Below are positions 21,431-30,327 of a stretch of 64,000 nt of DNA, piece after piece. The notes beneath the pieces are model-generated. The model was not told where the DNA came from, did not search any database, and saw nothing but the letters and a program-made list of their open reading frames with translations. The stretch covers positions 930,001-994,000 of the forward strand of contig CAVVXS010000009.1 of the NCBI GenBank assembly GCA_963752225.1, given 5' to 3'. The position numbers and the translations under genes are program-made. How positions within the stretch are numbered: position 1 is the first letter of the stretch; the number at the start of each line of letters is the position of its first letter. The DNA comes from JBBROS01 sp963752225. GTDB taxonomy: Bacteria > Pseudomonadota > Alphaproteobacteria > Acetobacterales > Acetobacteraceae.

Positions 21431-22930
21431 ATGATTCTGTCGACGGAAGCGCAATACCGGGATCTTGTAGCTGCTAACCTCTCTGCTATCGACGCGTCAC
21501 TTACTCTCGTCGGGGCTGAGCACGAGATCCGCCTGCCGGATGGCCGAGTTTCGAGAATTGACATCCTAGCCAAGGACAGGTTTGGGTGTTTCACAGTTAT
21601 TGAAATTAAGAAGAGCAATCAAACGGCACGGAGCACGGTACAGCAGCTGTTCAAATACGCGCACTTTTTAAAGAGTAAGAATTGACTCAGAGTTGATCAA
21701 ATAAGATGTATTGCGATCTCAACTAAATGGGATGAGTTGCGAGCGCCATTCAGTGAGTTTAGCCATGTCTCCGAGTATGAAAGCATTGCTCTTCAGCTTA
21801 CGCTCAATGGTGACAACACTTTTTCCGTTGAGGTGGTTGAGTGCGAGTATGAGGTCGGCGGCGGGGAAGCTATTCACAACTATATTTTCTTCGAGTTCAA
21901 GACTGAGGCTGCTCGCGACGTTGCGTTTGTGACGTTCCTACGTGACTTGGCAGAGTTGGCACCAAATCTGAGTTCGGTGCTTTTCAAGTTAAACGCAAAG
22001 GGGCAGCATGAGGTGATCCATCCATATGGTTTCTGTTGGAGTGTTTTCCACACAGGTAAATTGCAGTCGATCGAAAAGTTCAGTGTACTAGAGAGCTTGC
22101 CTGACCTTTCATCAGATTGGTTCTCGGCATGCCGCTTGTTGGCTGGTTGGAGTGACGGCAGTGTAGAAGCCTACATACGTGAGCTCATTCTCTCGAAGGT
22201 CGCGGTCGTCAGATCGGCTGACGGCGAGTACGGATGTTATGCAATACATTCTTTAAATAATGACCTCCATCGTTGGAAGACGATTGAAATTGCTAAGCTC
22301 GGGCCCATGTTCGAAGACAACCTATATACGGATGACGAAGGCCGTGCTTTCGCGTGCGGCTTTCTCGGGAAGCATCCCTACAATTTCGCTGCCCATATCA
22401 CACCTAAGCGACCATCACACTTACACTTCGTACGTGAACAGATAAAAAGCTTCTTGCGAACGAACCCGAATTGGCAGCGGAGTGTGTCATTCATCCTTGA
22501 TGAGTTGGATGCCGATGTTGAGGCCAACATCACTATCTACAATCCATTGAACTTCTGTGGCTGGCTCACGGACTTATATAAAGATGGAAAAAGCAATAGG
22601 ATCCCCAATTTCGAAATTATCGTTACGGGCGGACATTCACCGATCCGCTATTTCGGGACCCTAATTTGGAGTGGCGTAACCTCTAAGGTCAAGCTGAAGA
22701 ATGCCTTACGGTCGGCCTATCCCCATGATGGCTTCGCCCTGATAAGGTCCGTCAATCAATGGCTCAACGAATATGATGATCAGCTATTCCGAAAATTCGG
22801 TATCAAGCATGAAGTGTTCAAGCAGACCGCTGAGGGAGTTCAATGGTTGAACGGGTGGGAAAGTCCTGCGAGGTGGGGAAAAATCTACCAAAGATCTAAA
22901 CAGCTTGACTTACTTTCTGCAAAAGCATGA
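21431..22930 (+). pseudogene. PD-(D/E)XK nuclease-like protein interrupted by an in-frame TGA
   Basis: Codons 1-84 (21431-21685) encode a DUF91/NucS-C-like nuclease motif: Asp44 in SRIDILA, then Glu58 and Lys60 in VIEIKKS, and a downstream VQQLFKYAHFL helix. A TGA at 21683-21685 stops translation, but the same frame continues without another stop to 22930 for about 415 more codons, the first of them (LRVDQIRCIAISTKWDEL) fitting the next strand of such nucleases. The long C-terminal part (ATG possible at 21737) is not recognised. GC content is far below the neighbours, indicating transfer. Either a nonsense mutation has broken a ~500-residue nuclease, or two proteins are made. Function of the intact form is unknown; defence or DNA repair are possible. 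Confidence 0.65.
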
Positions 22931-23191
22931 TCACCTCGTTGAGGCTGCTGGCCAGTATTTCAAGCGGCATTCGGTAGCTATATGATCAGCAAGCGTAGGG
23001 TGGGTAAGCGTAGCGCTCCCTACCACTTACAGCCACCACCCACTGCGGCATGTTCGTGCCTGCACTGACCGCACCTGAGCCTACGCAGCAAGCAGCTGGG
23101 TGTAGACGAAACTGGACACGTTACCCGATCAACTCGCGCCCCAAACAAATGTGCTTGACACCACTCCCACCAAAATGTTCCTGCTCCGTTC
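22931..23191. repeat. Intergenic region with GTAGGGTGGG-type palindromic repeat
   Basis: No gene seen in 22931-23191. At about 22994-23024 there is a palindromic element (GTAGGGTGGGTAAGCG followed by CGCTCCCTACC) similar to a short dispersed repeat known in many proteobacterial genomes. It lies at the right border of the AT-richer nuclease gene and may mark the edge of the inserted segment. Confidence 0.45.
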
Positions 23192-23980
23192 ATGCCTGCC
23201 CAGCCCGCAAAGGCCGAGCCCACCCAACTCCCCACCCCGCCACCCCGGGACGAGGCCGCCGCGTCGCGTCACTACCGCGACGTCATCGACGACCTCATCG
23301 ACCTCGGCGCCGGCCTCGCCCGCCTCCTCGCCGACCAAGCCCACGCCGTCGCCGCTGCGGACCGCGTGACCGAGGCGCCAAGCGCCGCCACGCCCCCCAA
23401 CACCACGCCCCAAGAAGCCACCCCCACGAACCTCACCGCCACCCCGGCGCAGCCGCCGGCCCAAATCGCCGCCATTGCCGCCGCCTTCGACCGTGTCGCC
23501 CGCGGCGTCCGCCGCTCGATCCTCCTCGCCCGCCACATCGCCGCGACCCCGGTCCCCACCGCCGCCGACCCGGCCGGGCGGCGCACCGTCGCGCGTGGAC
23601 AGATCATCCGCAACGTCGAGGACGCCATCGCCCGCACCGCCCGCGGCAAGGACGCCGGCACCCTCCACGCCGAGCTGCTCGACCGCCTCGACGCCCCGGA
23701 CCTCGAACTCGCCCTCGCCCACCGCCCCATCGCTGATATCGTCGCCGACATCTGCCGCGACCTCGGCCTCGACAACTGCCTCGGCGCCCGCCCCTGGAAG
23801 CGCCGCACCCCCACCGACGTCGAACGCCTCGTCGCACGCGCCGCCGCCGGACCCGGCGACCCGCGCCTGCCCGTCGCCCGAGCCGACCCTCCGCCCCTCA
23901 TCCGCCCCCGGCCGCCCGACCCGGCCGCCGATATCGCCAAAATCCTGCGCTACGCCGCTCCCCGCCCTCCCGACGACTGA
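23192..23980 (+). CDS. Conserved-looking hypothetical protein, Pro/Ala-rich
   Basis: 262-residue protein without an assignable function. The N-terminal 20 residues and residues ~65-95 are Pro/Ala/Thr-rich and probably disordered. Between them is a helical stretch HYRDVIDDLIDLGAGLARLL; residues ~98-230 form a more ordered part with FDRVARGVRRSILLARHIA, LLDRLDAPDLELALAHRPIA, DIVADICRDLGL and PWKRRTPTDVERLV. I believe similar proteins of unknown role occur in Acetobacteraceae (recollection, unverified). No signal peptide or membrane segment. Third codon positions are almost all C or G, so the coding call is good. It stands alone between the nuclease-like gene and a luciferase-like gene on the other strand. 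Confidence 0.7.
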   Translation: MPAQPAKAEPTQLPTPPPRDEAAASRHYRDVIDDLIDLGAGLARLLADQAHAVAAADRVTEAPSAATPPNTTPQEATPTNLTATPAQPPAQIAAIAAAFDRVARGVRRSILLARHIAATPVPTAADPAGRRTVARGQIIRNVEDAIARTARGKDAGTLHAELLDRLDAPDLELALAHRPIADIVADICRDLGLDNCLGARPWKRRTPTDVERLVARAAAGPGDPRLPVARADPPPLIRPRPPDPAADIAKILRYAAPRPPDD

Positions 23981-24103
23981 CCCGAACGAAGAAGGGCTCG
24001 GCAGCGTCAGCCAGCCGTTGCGGGGTCCAGGGGTGGAGCGGCCAAAGGTTACGGATGTTCCCCTGCGAACATTTGCAAGGGCCGCGGAGGGGTAGCCCCT
24101 GCC

Positions 24104-25210
24104 CTACTCCGCCGCCCGCCTCACCCCCCCGATCCCCGCCTCCACCAGCGGCATCACCTTCTCCGCCATCAGCACCTTCGAGCGGCGGGCGAGGGCCGGG
24201 TCGGCCCAGTCGTGGCCGGCGTAGAGCAGGGTGCCGAAGTCGCCGACTTCGTCGCGGAAGGCGAGGAGCTGGTCGGCGACGCGGTCGGGGGTGCCGTGGA
24301 TGATCAAACGGTCGCAGATCGAATCCAACGTCACGGCGTCGTCGGGCTGGTCGCGGCTCGTCTTGAACAGCTCGATGCGGCCGGCGCGCTTCATCTTGGT
24401 CAGCAACTGCGCGTAGTAGAAGCGGTAAGGGCTGTCCGGGTCGGTGGCGTAGCGGCGGGCGGTGGCGGCGTCGTCGGCGACGCAGATGGATTTGGCGATG
24501 CGCCAATTGGCCGGGTCGGCGGGGCGGCCGGCGCGGTTGCAGCCCTCCACGTATTTCGGCCAGTGCGAGGCCACCCATTGCGGCATCAGGAAGTTGGCGC
24601 TGATCGGCTCCCAGCCGCGCGCGGCCGCCTCCGTCACGCCCTTCGAGAACGGCGCCACCACGGTGCAGATGATCGGCGGATGCGGCGCCTGCAGCGGGCG
24701 CGGGATGATGCCCTGGCCGATGTCGGCGATCAGGGTCTTTTCCGTCGTCACCGACCAGTACTTGCCCGTGATGTCGTAGGGCGGATCGGTCGCCCAGATC
24801 TGCAGCACCTGGTCGATGCATTCGACGAACATCTCGTTGCGGTTCTTGGCAAGTGTGCCGAACGCCTCGGCGTCCGACGGCAGTCCGCCGGGGCTGATGC
24901 CAAAGTTGAGCCTGCCGTCGAGCATGTGGTCGAGCATGGCAATCTCGGCCGCGACCCGGGCCGGGTGGGTGTTCGGCAGGTTCACCGTGCCGGTGCCGAG
25001 CCGGATCTGCTTCGTGCGCCCCACCAGGCTCGCGAGGAACAGCACGCAGGAGGTGATGTTCTCCGCCTTGTCGGTGGTGTGCTCGCCGACATAGGCCTCG
25101 GAGAAGCCGAGCTCATCGCAGAGGATGAACGCGTCCCGGTCCTCGCGCAGGGTTTGGCGCCAGTCTTTGTCGAGCGGGTGGATCGGCATGGTGAAGAAGC
25201 CGAGCTTCAT
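24104..25210 (-). CDS. LLM-class flavin-dependent oxidoreductase
   Basis: Bacterial-luciferase-like monooxygenase of 368 residues. It begins KLGFFTMPIHPLDKDW and carries the family pattern LCDELGFSEAYVGEHTT, TKQIRLGTGTVNLPNTHPARVAAEIAMLD and LDGRLNFGISPGG. Such enzymes use FMNH2 from a partner reductase to oxidise organosulfur, aromatic or aliphatic substrates; substrate unknown. The frame is open to 25336 upstream, but the methionine encoded at 25210 begins the first beta strand, so I place the start there. It is transcribed away from the M20 amidohydrolase, whose start is 124 bases off, so the two share a divergent promoter region. Confidence 0.88.
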   Translation of the reverse strand: MKLGFFTMPIHPLDKDWRQTLREDRDAFILCDELGFSEAYVGEHTTDKAENITSCVLFLASLVGRTKQIRLGTGTVNLPNTHPARVAAEIAMLDHMLDGRLNFGISPGGLPSDAEAFGTLAKNRNEMFVECIDQVLQIWATDPPYDITGKYWSVTTEKTLIADIGQGIIPRPLQAPHPPIICTVVAPFSKGVTEAAARGWEPISANFLMPQWVASHWPKYVEGCNRAGRPADPANWRIAKSICVADDAATARRYATDPDSPYRFYYAQLLTKMKRAGRIELFKTSRDQPDDAVTLDSICDRLIIHGTPDRVADQLLAFRDEVGDFGTLLYAGHDWADPALARRSKVLMAEKVMPLVEAGIGGVRRAAE

Positions 25211-25334
25211 GGGCGCATCCTCGTTCGCGTTCTTGCGGCGTAGCCTAGCCGAGAGCGGCGCCGCGCGGCCAACTCTCTTGCGCGCGCGGGAAGATGCGGG
25301 GAGGCTGCCCTTTGCAGCAACACGAGCACCCGCC

Positions 25335-26513
25335 ATGACCGACCCGCTGATCGACGCGCTCCGCAGCCATCAGGCCGAGCTGACCGCGATCCGCCGCGAC
25401 ATCCACGCCCATCCGGAAATGGGGCTCGAGGAGGTGCGAACCGCCGAGCTGGTGGCGGCGGCGCTGCGCGGCTGGGGCGTGGACGTGACCGAACGGGTCG
25501 GCGGCACCGGCGTCGTCGGCACGATCCAGGGCAAGCGGCCGGGGCAGCGGGCGATCGGGCTGCGGGCGGACATGGACGCGCTGGCGATCCACGAGGCGAC
25601 AGGGGCCGCGCACGCCTCGACCACGCCCGGCACCATGCATGCGTGCGGCCATGACGGGCATACCGCCATGCTGCTGGGCGCGGCCAAGCACCTGGCGGCG
25701 ACGCGCGATTTCAGCGGCACGGTGCAGTTGATCTTCCAGCCGGCCGAGGAAGGCCGCGGCGGCGCCAAGCGGATGCTGGCCGACGGGCTGTTCGACCGCT
25801 TCCCGGTCGACAGCGTGTACGGCATGCACAATGTGCCGGGCCTGCCGGTGGGTCAGTTCGCGATCCGGCCGGGGCCCTATTTGGCCGGCACCTCGGGCTG
25901 GCGGGTGACGTTCCGCGGCAATGGCGGCCATGGCGGCGCCGGGCCGCATCTGGCGGCCGATCTGAGCGTGGTGCAGGCGCATTACGTGCTCGGGCTGCAG
26001 ACGATCGTCGGCCGCAACGTGCCGCCGCTGGAAACGGCGGTGATCTCGGTGGGCCATATCGGCGGCGGGTCGGACCAGGCGGTGAACGTGATGCCGTCGT
26101 CGCTCGTGCTGGCCGGCACGGCGCGTTGCTTCACGCCGGCGACGCAGGCGATCATCGACCGGCGCATGGCGGAGCTGGCGCACGGGCTGGCGGCGCTGCA
26201 TGGCGCCACGGCCGAGTTCTCGATCGCATGGGGGACGACGCCGCTGGTCAACCATGCCGAACAGACCGCGATAGCCGCCGCCGCGGCGACGACGCTGGTC
26301 GGTGAGGCGGCGGTGGAGTCGAACGACGAGCCGGTCACCGGCGGCGAGGACTTCGCGTTCATGCTCGCCGCCAAGCCCGGCGCCTTCATCATGCTCGGCA
26401 ACGGCGCGACCAGCGGCTTGCATACGCCGGCTTACGATTTCAACGACGAGGCGATCCCGTTCGGGTCGGCTTACTGGGTGCGCCTGGTGGAGCGGGAACT
26501 GACGGTCGGCTGA
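25335..26513 (+). CDS. M20-family amidohydrolase (hippurate hydrolase type)
   Basis: 392-residue metal-dependent amidohydrolase/carboxypeptidase of the HipO/N-acyl-L-amino-acid group. Binuclear metal ligands are visible in GLRADMDAL, MHACGHDGHTAM, FQPAEEGRGG and near the C-terminus GLHTPAYDFND. The dimerisation/lid domain occupies about 185-300 with FRGNGGHGGAGPH. Cytosolic; no signal peptide. The frame is open from 25125, but ATG 25335 fits family N-termini (DPLIDALRSHQAELTAIRRD). Substrates are N-acylated amino acids or similar amides. Confidence 0.9.
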   Translation: MTDPLIDALRSHQAELTAIRRDIHAHPEMGLEEVRTAELVAAALRGWGVDVTERVGGTGVVGTIQGKRPGQRAIGLRADMDALAIHEATGAAHASTTPGTMHACGHDGHTAMLLGAAKHLAATRDFSGTVQLIFQPAEEGRGGAKRMLADGLFDRFPVDSVYGMHNVPGLPVGQFAIRPGPYLAGTSGWRVTFRGNGGHGGAGPHLAADLSVVQAHYVLGLQTIVGRNVPPLETAVISVGHIGGGSDQAVNVMPSSLVLAGTARCFTPATQAIIDRRMAELAHGLAALHGATAEFSIAWGTTPLVNHAEQTAIAAAAATTLVGEAAVESNDEPVTGGEDFAFMLAAKPGAFIMLGNGATSGLHTPAYDFNDEAIPFGSAYWVRLVERELTVG

Positions 26514-26533
26514 TCCCGGCCCGGCACCGCCGG

Positions 26534-26992
26534 TCAGTCGGGCCGCGGGAGCAAGCCCAACGCGGCATAAAGCCGCTCGCTGGGCGGCCACACCTGGACG
26601 ATCTCGGCGCGGCGGGCCACGACGATCCAGCCGGCCGTCAGCAGGATGAGCGCGGTCAGCACCCACGCGCCGAGCAGCAGCGCCGGCTCGGATGGCGGCC
26701 AGGACGGGATCACGCGCTTGAAGCCCGGCGCGCGGGCCGGTGCGGCTGGCGCGATCGGACCGGTCGGATCGAAGTCGAACTCGGGCGGCGTCCCCGCACC
26801 GACCGAAGGAGGGTCCGGGTCAGGCTCGCGGCGGGCCTGGGTCTCGGGCACGGTGACGACCGAGACGGGCAGCGGCACCCACGTACCGGCGCAGCGGGCG
26901 CAGCGCACCGGGCGGCCCGGCGCAACACGCTCGGGCGGGATCTCGTAGGCGGCGCTGCAGGTCGGGCACACGATCCTCATCGTTTCGGGCAT
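26534..26992 (-). CDS. MJ0042-type zinc-ribbon membrane protein
   Basis: 152-residue protein with an N-terminal zinc ribbon (CPTC...CARC, residues ~8-33), a Pro/Asp-rich linker and a single membrane helix near 105-130 (LLLGAWVLTALILLTAGWIV). Such MJ0042-type zinc-finger proteins are commonly found divergently next to ftsE/ftsX in alphaproteobacteria; the function is unknown. The start at 26992 gives PETMRIVCPTC; AAGGTG lies nine bases upstream on this strand. Start at 26980 (MRIVCPTC) is the alternative. It shares a 145-base divergent promoter region with ftsE. Confidence 0.85.
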   Translation of the reverse strand: MPETMRIVCPTCSAAYEIPPERVAPGRPVRCARCAGTWVPLPVSVVTVPETQARREPDPDPPSVGAGTPPEFDFDPTGPIAPAAPARAPGFKRVIPSWPPSEPALLLGAWVLTALILLTAGWIVVARRAEIVQVWPPSERLYAALGLLPRPD

Positions 26993-27137
26993 ACAGTGTG
27001 CACCTTGCGCTGAACAGGGCCGGGCGCGGCCTGTTCCCCGCTCCGGTGGCAACGTGGCACAAGGTTGACGGCACCGGGCCCGCACCGAATCGGGGATCGG
27101 CGGGCGCCCGGGCGGGGTCCGTGATAGGTGGTCGAGC

Positions 27138-27806
27138 ATGGTCGAGGCGGAGGGGGTGGGGTTGCGCTACGGTCCCGCGGGTCGCGGCGCCGAGGTGCTG
27201 CACGACCTGTCGTTCCATGTTCCGGAAGGCGGGTTCCGCTGGCTGCTGGGCGCGTCGGGGGCGGGCAAGACCAGCCTGCTGCGCCTGCTGCATCTGGCGG
27301 TGCGGCCGAGTTCCGGCGTGCTGACGCTGCTGGGCACCTCGATCGGCGACTCGCCGCGGCGGCAGCTGCCGGAGCTGCGGCGGCACATCGGCATGGTGTT
27401 CCAGGATTTCCGGTTGCTGCCGCACCTGTCGGCCTTCGACAACGTGGCGTTGCCGCTGCGGCTGGCGGGCCGGCCCGAGGGGCAGGTGCGGGTGGACGCG
27501 ACCGAGCTGCTGGCCTGGGTCGGGCTGTCGCGCAAGATGGCGCAGCGTCCGGCCGAGTTGTCGGGCGGCGAGCAGCAACGGGTGGCGATCGCCCGCGCCG
27601 TGGTGGGGCGGCCGTCGCTGCTGCTGGCCGATGAGCCGACCGGCAACCTCGACGACGTGCAGGCGGGCCGGCTGATGCAGTTGTTCGCCGAGATGAACCG
27701 CTTGGGCGCGACCGTGATCGTTGCCACCCATAACGACGCGCTGGTGGCGCGGCATCCCGCCCACACGCTGCAACTGCACGAAGGGCATCTGGTGCGGGAT
27801 GACTAG
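27138..27806 (+). CDS. ftsE: Cell division ATP-binding protein FtsE
   Basis: ABC ATPase of 222 residues, the FtsE size. Walker A GASGAGKTS near residue 39, Q-loop GMVFQDFRLLPHLSAFDNV, signature LSGGEQQRVAIARAV, Walker B LLLADEPTGNLD and H-loop ATHND. With FtsX it forms the membrane complex that couples cytokinesis to activation of peptidoglycan hydrolases. The stop overlaps the ftsX start at 27799, as is usual for this pair. Confidence 0.94.
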   Translation: MVEAEGVGLRYGPAGRGAEVLHDLSFHVPEGGFRWLLGASGAGKTSLLRLLHLAVRPSSGVLTLLGTSIGDSPRRQLPELRRHIGMVFQDFRLLPHLSAFDNVALPLRLAGRPEGQVRVDATELLAWVGLSRKMAQRPAELSGGEQQRVAIARAVVGRPSLLLADEPTGNLDDVQAGRLMQLFAEMNRLGATVIVATHNDALVARHPAHTLQLHEGHLVRDD

Positions 27807-28725
27807 GTTCGGAGTCCGGGACGCCAAGCCGGCCCGGCTGCGTCCGCCTGGCTCGGACGACCTCGGCTTGCGGCGGGCGCTGTCGGACCGGCTGCTGCCG
27901 GTGCTGGTGGGGGCGATGGCGTTCCTGGCGGCGCTGGCGATGGCCGGGGTGACGGGCGCGTCGGCGCTGGCGCAGCACTGGCAGCAAGGCGCCGCGGCAG
28001 CGCTGACGGTGCAGGTGCCGGACGCCGAAGTCGGCGGCCGGTTGGCGCGGGTGCTGGAGGCGGTGCGCGGCACACCCGGCGTGCTGCAAGCGCGGGCCCT
28101 GGGCGACGCCGAATTGCAAGCGCTGCTGCGGCCTTGGCTCGGCAGCGGGCCGGGCCGGATTGCGGTGCCGTTGCCAGCCGTGGTGGCGGTGCGGGTGGCC
28201 GACCCGGCGTTCGACGCGGCGCCGCTCGCCAGCCGGCTGACGGCGGTGGCGCCGGGAACCTTGGTCGAAAGCCAGGATGTTTGGGTGCGCCGGCTGTCGG
28301 GGCTGGCCCGCAACCTGCAGGCCTGCGCGGCGCTGGCGATGGCCGTCGTGGCGGCGGTGGCGGTGGCGGTCGTGATGGTGGCGACGCGGGCCGGGCTGTC
28401 GGCGCGACGTGAGACGATCGAGATCGTGCATGGGCTGGGCGCGACCGACGGGTTCATCGCCGGGCGGTTCGCGCGCCGGGCCACGCAGCGCGCGGCGGTC
28501 GGCGCCGTCGCAGGCGCGGTGCTGGCGCTGCCTGTTCTGCTGCGGCTGACCGGATTGGCGACGCCGCTGGGCGGGGGTGAGCCGCCGGACGGCATTGCGG
28601 CGCTGGCGCTGGCTATGCCGGCGGGGCTGTGGTTTGGGCTGCTGGCGTTGCCGGCGTTGGCGGTCGCGATCGGCTGGGTGACGGCGCAGGCGACCGTGCG
28701 GCGATGGCTGCGCCGGCTGCCGTGA
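27799..28725 (+). CDS. ftsX: Cell division protein FtsX
   Basis: 308-residue membrane protein with the FtsX layout: one membrane helix after a cytoplasmic N-terminus (about 32-55), a ~120-residue extracytoplasmic domain, and three C-terminal helices in the FtsX/MacB permease domain (ETIEIVHGLGATDGFIAGRF). ATG 27799 overlaps ftsE by eight bases. It is the membrane partner of FtsE; the periplasmic loop would contact an envelope hydrolase activator. Confidence 0.9.
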   Translation: MTRFGVRDAKPARLRPPGSDDLGLRRALSDRLLPVLVGAMAFLAALAMAGVTGASALAQHWQQGAAAALTVQVPDAEVGGRLARVLEAVRGTPGVLQARALGDAELQALLRPWLGSGPGRIAVPLPAVVAVRVADPAFDAAPLASRLTAVAPGTLVESQDVWVRRLSGLARNLQACAALAMAVVAAVAVAVVMVATRAGLSARRETIEIVHGLGATDGFIAGRFARRATQRAAVGAVAGAVLALPVLLRLTGLATPLGGGEPPDGIAALALAMPAGLWFGLLALPALAVAIGWVTAQATVRRWLRRLP

Positions 28726-29342
28726 GCCGGGCGGTGCGGTGGGCGGGGCGGGGCGGCTTGCTGCTGCTGCTGGTCGGGGCGGTGTGGGCGGCCGGATTTG
28801 CGGCATTCGACCGGGCGGCGCGGGCCGAAGCGGAACCGGCGCCGCAAGCGGACGCGATCGTCGCCTTGACCGGCGGGGCGGATCGGGTCGACACCGCGCT
28901 GGGCCTGCTGACGGCGGGTAAGGCGCCGCTGCTGCTGATCTCGGGGGTGGCCCGGGGCACCGACCTTGCCGAGCTCGACCGTCACGGCCGCTTGTCGCCG
29001 GAACAGGCGGGTCGCGTTACTTTGGGCCGCTCGGCCTTGACGACGCTGGGCAATGCGGAAGAAACCGCGTCATGGGCACGGTCGCACGGGGTGCGCAGCC
29101 TGCTGGTGGTGACCGCCGGCTATCACATGTGGCGCGCGTTGCTCGAGATCGGGCGCGCGTTGCCCGGGGTCGCGCTATACCCCGTGCCGGTTCGCCCGCC
29201 GGCGCTGCGCGGCGGTTTGGAGATGAGCACGTTGCGGATCATGGCCAATGAGTATGACAAGTACCTGGTGGTCCGGCTCGGGATGCGGCTCGGGGACGTG
29301 CGACTCGGTCTGTTGCGGCGGCCCGAGCCGGCCGGACGATGA
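28722..29342 (+). CDS. YdcF/SanA-like DUF218 membrane protein
   Basis: 206-residue protein with an N-terminal membrane helix (GGLLLLLVGAVWAAGFAAF) and a DUF218 domain: ADAIVALTGGADRV, LLISGVARG, TLGNAEETASWA and VVTAGYHMWRA. Members (YdcF, SanA, ElyC) act in envelope metabolism, possibly on lipid carriers. Start GTG 28722 overlaps the ftsX stop (GTGA); ATG 28704 is an alternative. It overlaps plsC downstream (ATGA), so ftsE-ftsX-DUF218-plsC is one operon of envelope functions. Confidence 0.87.
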   Translation: MSRAVRWAGRGGLLLLLVGAVWAAGFAAFDRAARAEAEPAPQADAIVALTGGADRVDTALGLLTAGKAPLLLISGVARGTDLAELDRHGRLSPEQAGRVTLGRSALTTLGNAEETASWARSHGVRSLLVVTAGYHMWRALLEIGRALPGVALYPVPVRPPALRGGLEMSTLRIMANEYDKYLVVRLGMRLGDVRLGLLRRPEPAGR

Positions 29343-30049
29343 TCTGGCTGCGTTCGACGGTGTTCAACGTGTGGTTCGTGGCTGCGACGATCGGGCTCGG
29401 CCTGTTTGGGATCGGGGTGCGGGTGTTCGCGCCGGAACGGGCACTTTGGCTGGCTCAGCTTTGGGCCCGCACCTTGCTGGGCGGGGCGCGCGTGCTGTGC
29501 GGCATCCGCTACGTCGTGGTCGGGCGGGAGCATCTTCCCCACGGCGCTGCGCTGATCGCGTCCCAGCATCAATCCGCGTTCGACACGCTCGTCTGGCTGC
29601 TGATCGTGCCGCGGGTTGCCTACGTCTATAAAGCGGAACTCGCGAACTGGCCGCTGGTGGGGCCGCTGCTCAGGGTGTCGGGACAGATCAAGCTCGACCG
29701 GGCGGCGGGGTTCGCGGCCATCAAGACGCTGCTGAAAGGCGCCGAACGCGCCGTTGCCGATGGCCGGCAGATCGTGATCTTCCCGGAAGGGACGCGGGTC
29801 GAGCATGGGGTGGATGCGCCGCTCCGGCCCGGCATCGCTGCCCTGGCAGCGCGGACCGGGCTGCCCGTCATCCCCGTCTCGACCGATTCGGGCCGGCTTT
29901 GGGGGCGCGAGGCGTTCATCAAACGACCCGGCTTGGTGCACATCGTTATCAGCGAGCCGATCACGACCCGCGACGGTCAGAAGCAGCTACTGATTACGCT
30001 TCGTCAATCTTGGATCAACGGTGCGAGAAAGATATCCGCTTGTGGATAA
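29339..30049 (+). CDS. plsC: 1-acyl-sn-glycerol-3-phosphate acyltransferase (PlsC family)
   Basis: 236-residue membrane-bound acyltransferase that converts lysophosphatidic acid to phosphatidic acid. The HX4D catalytic motif is HQSAFD near residue 77, and the acceptor-binding motif is FPEGTR near 150. A hydrophobic N-terminal helix anchors it. Translational overlap with the DUF218 gene places it in the ftsEX operon. The C-terminal codons include a TGTGGATAA word, which I attribute to coding. Confidence 0.92.
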   Translation: MIWLRSTVFNVWFVAATIGLGLFGIGVRVFAPERALWLAQLWARTLLGGARVLCGIRYVVVGREHLPHGAALIASQHQSAFDTLVWLLIVPRVAYVYKAELANWPLVGPLLRVSGQIKLDRAAGFAAIKTLLKGAERAVADGRQIVIFPEGTRVEHGVDAPLRPGIAALAARTGLPVIPVSTDSGRLWGREAFIKRPGLVHIVISEPITTRDGQKQLLITLRQSWINGARKISACG

Positions 30050-30327
30050 GTCTGTGGGTGGTTCGACGCCGGTCAGATGCGGGGTGGGGAGATACGGTCA
30101 TGAAGCAACGATTCCTAACAAATTTCTGTTAACCGTTTCTTACCGGGACGCTTGCAACTTTGACGACGCTGGGAGGAAAAGCTGGCGTAACAGACTGATT
30201 GTTCTTGGGAACAGGCACAAGGGACGTAGTTCAACACCCGGCGTGGTCACAAACCTGTTGCCTCTTGTCAAAACGTGTCGGGTTGGCCTCGATGCTGTGG
30301 ATGGCGTGCAGCCACACGGCGTTTTGC
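30050..30327. other. Intergenic region before the DUF2125 gene
   Basis: No gene is supported; the frame of the next gene is open back to 30199 but codon use there is unlike the rest. 30100-30190 is more AT-rich, with a small inverted repeat TAACA-AATTTC-TGTTA at 30116-30131, possibly part of a promoter. Confidence 0.3.

Noticed and set aside
26820..28985. 721-codon minus-strand open frame across ftsE and ftsX
   Set aside because: Low-complexity shadow of genes with firm family matches.
30037..30052. TGTGGATAA (exact DnaA-box word) at the end of plsC as a replication origin
   Set aside because: It is a single box within coding sequence, with no cluster of boxes or origin-type genes next to it.
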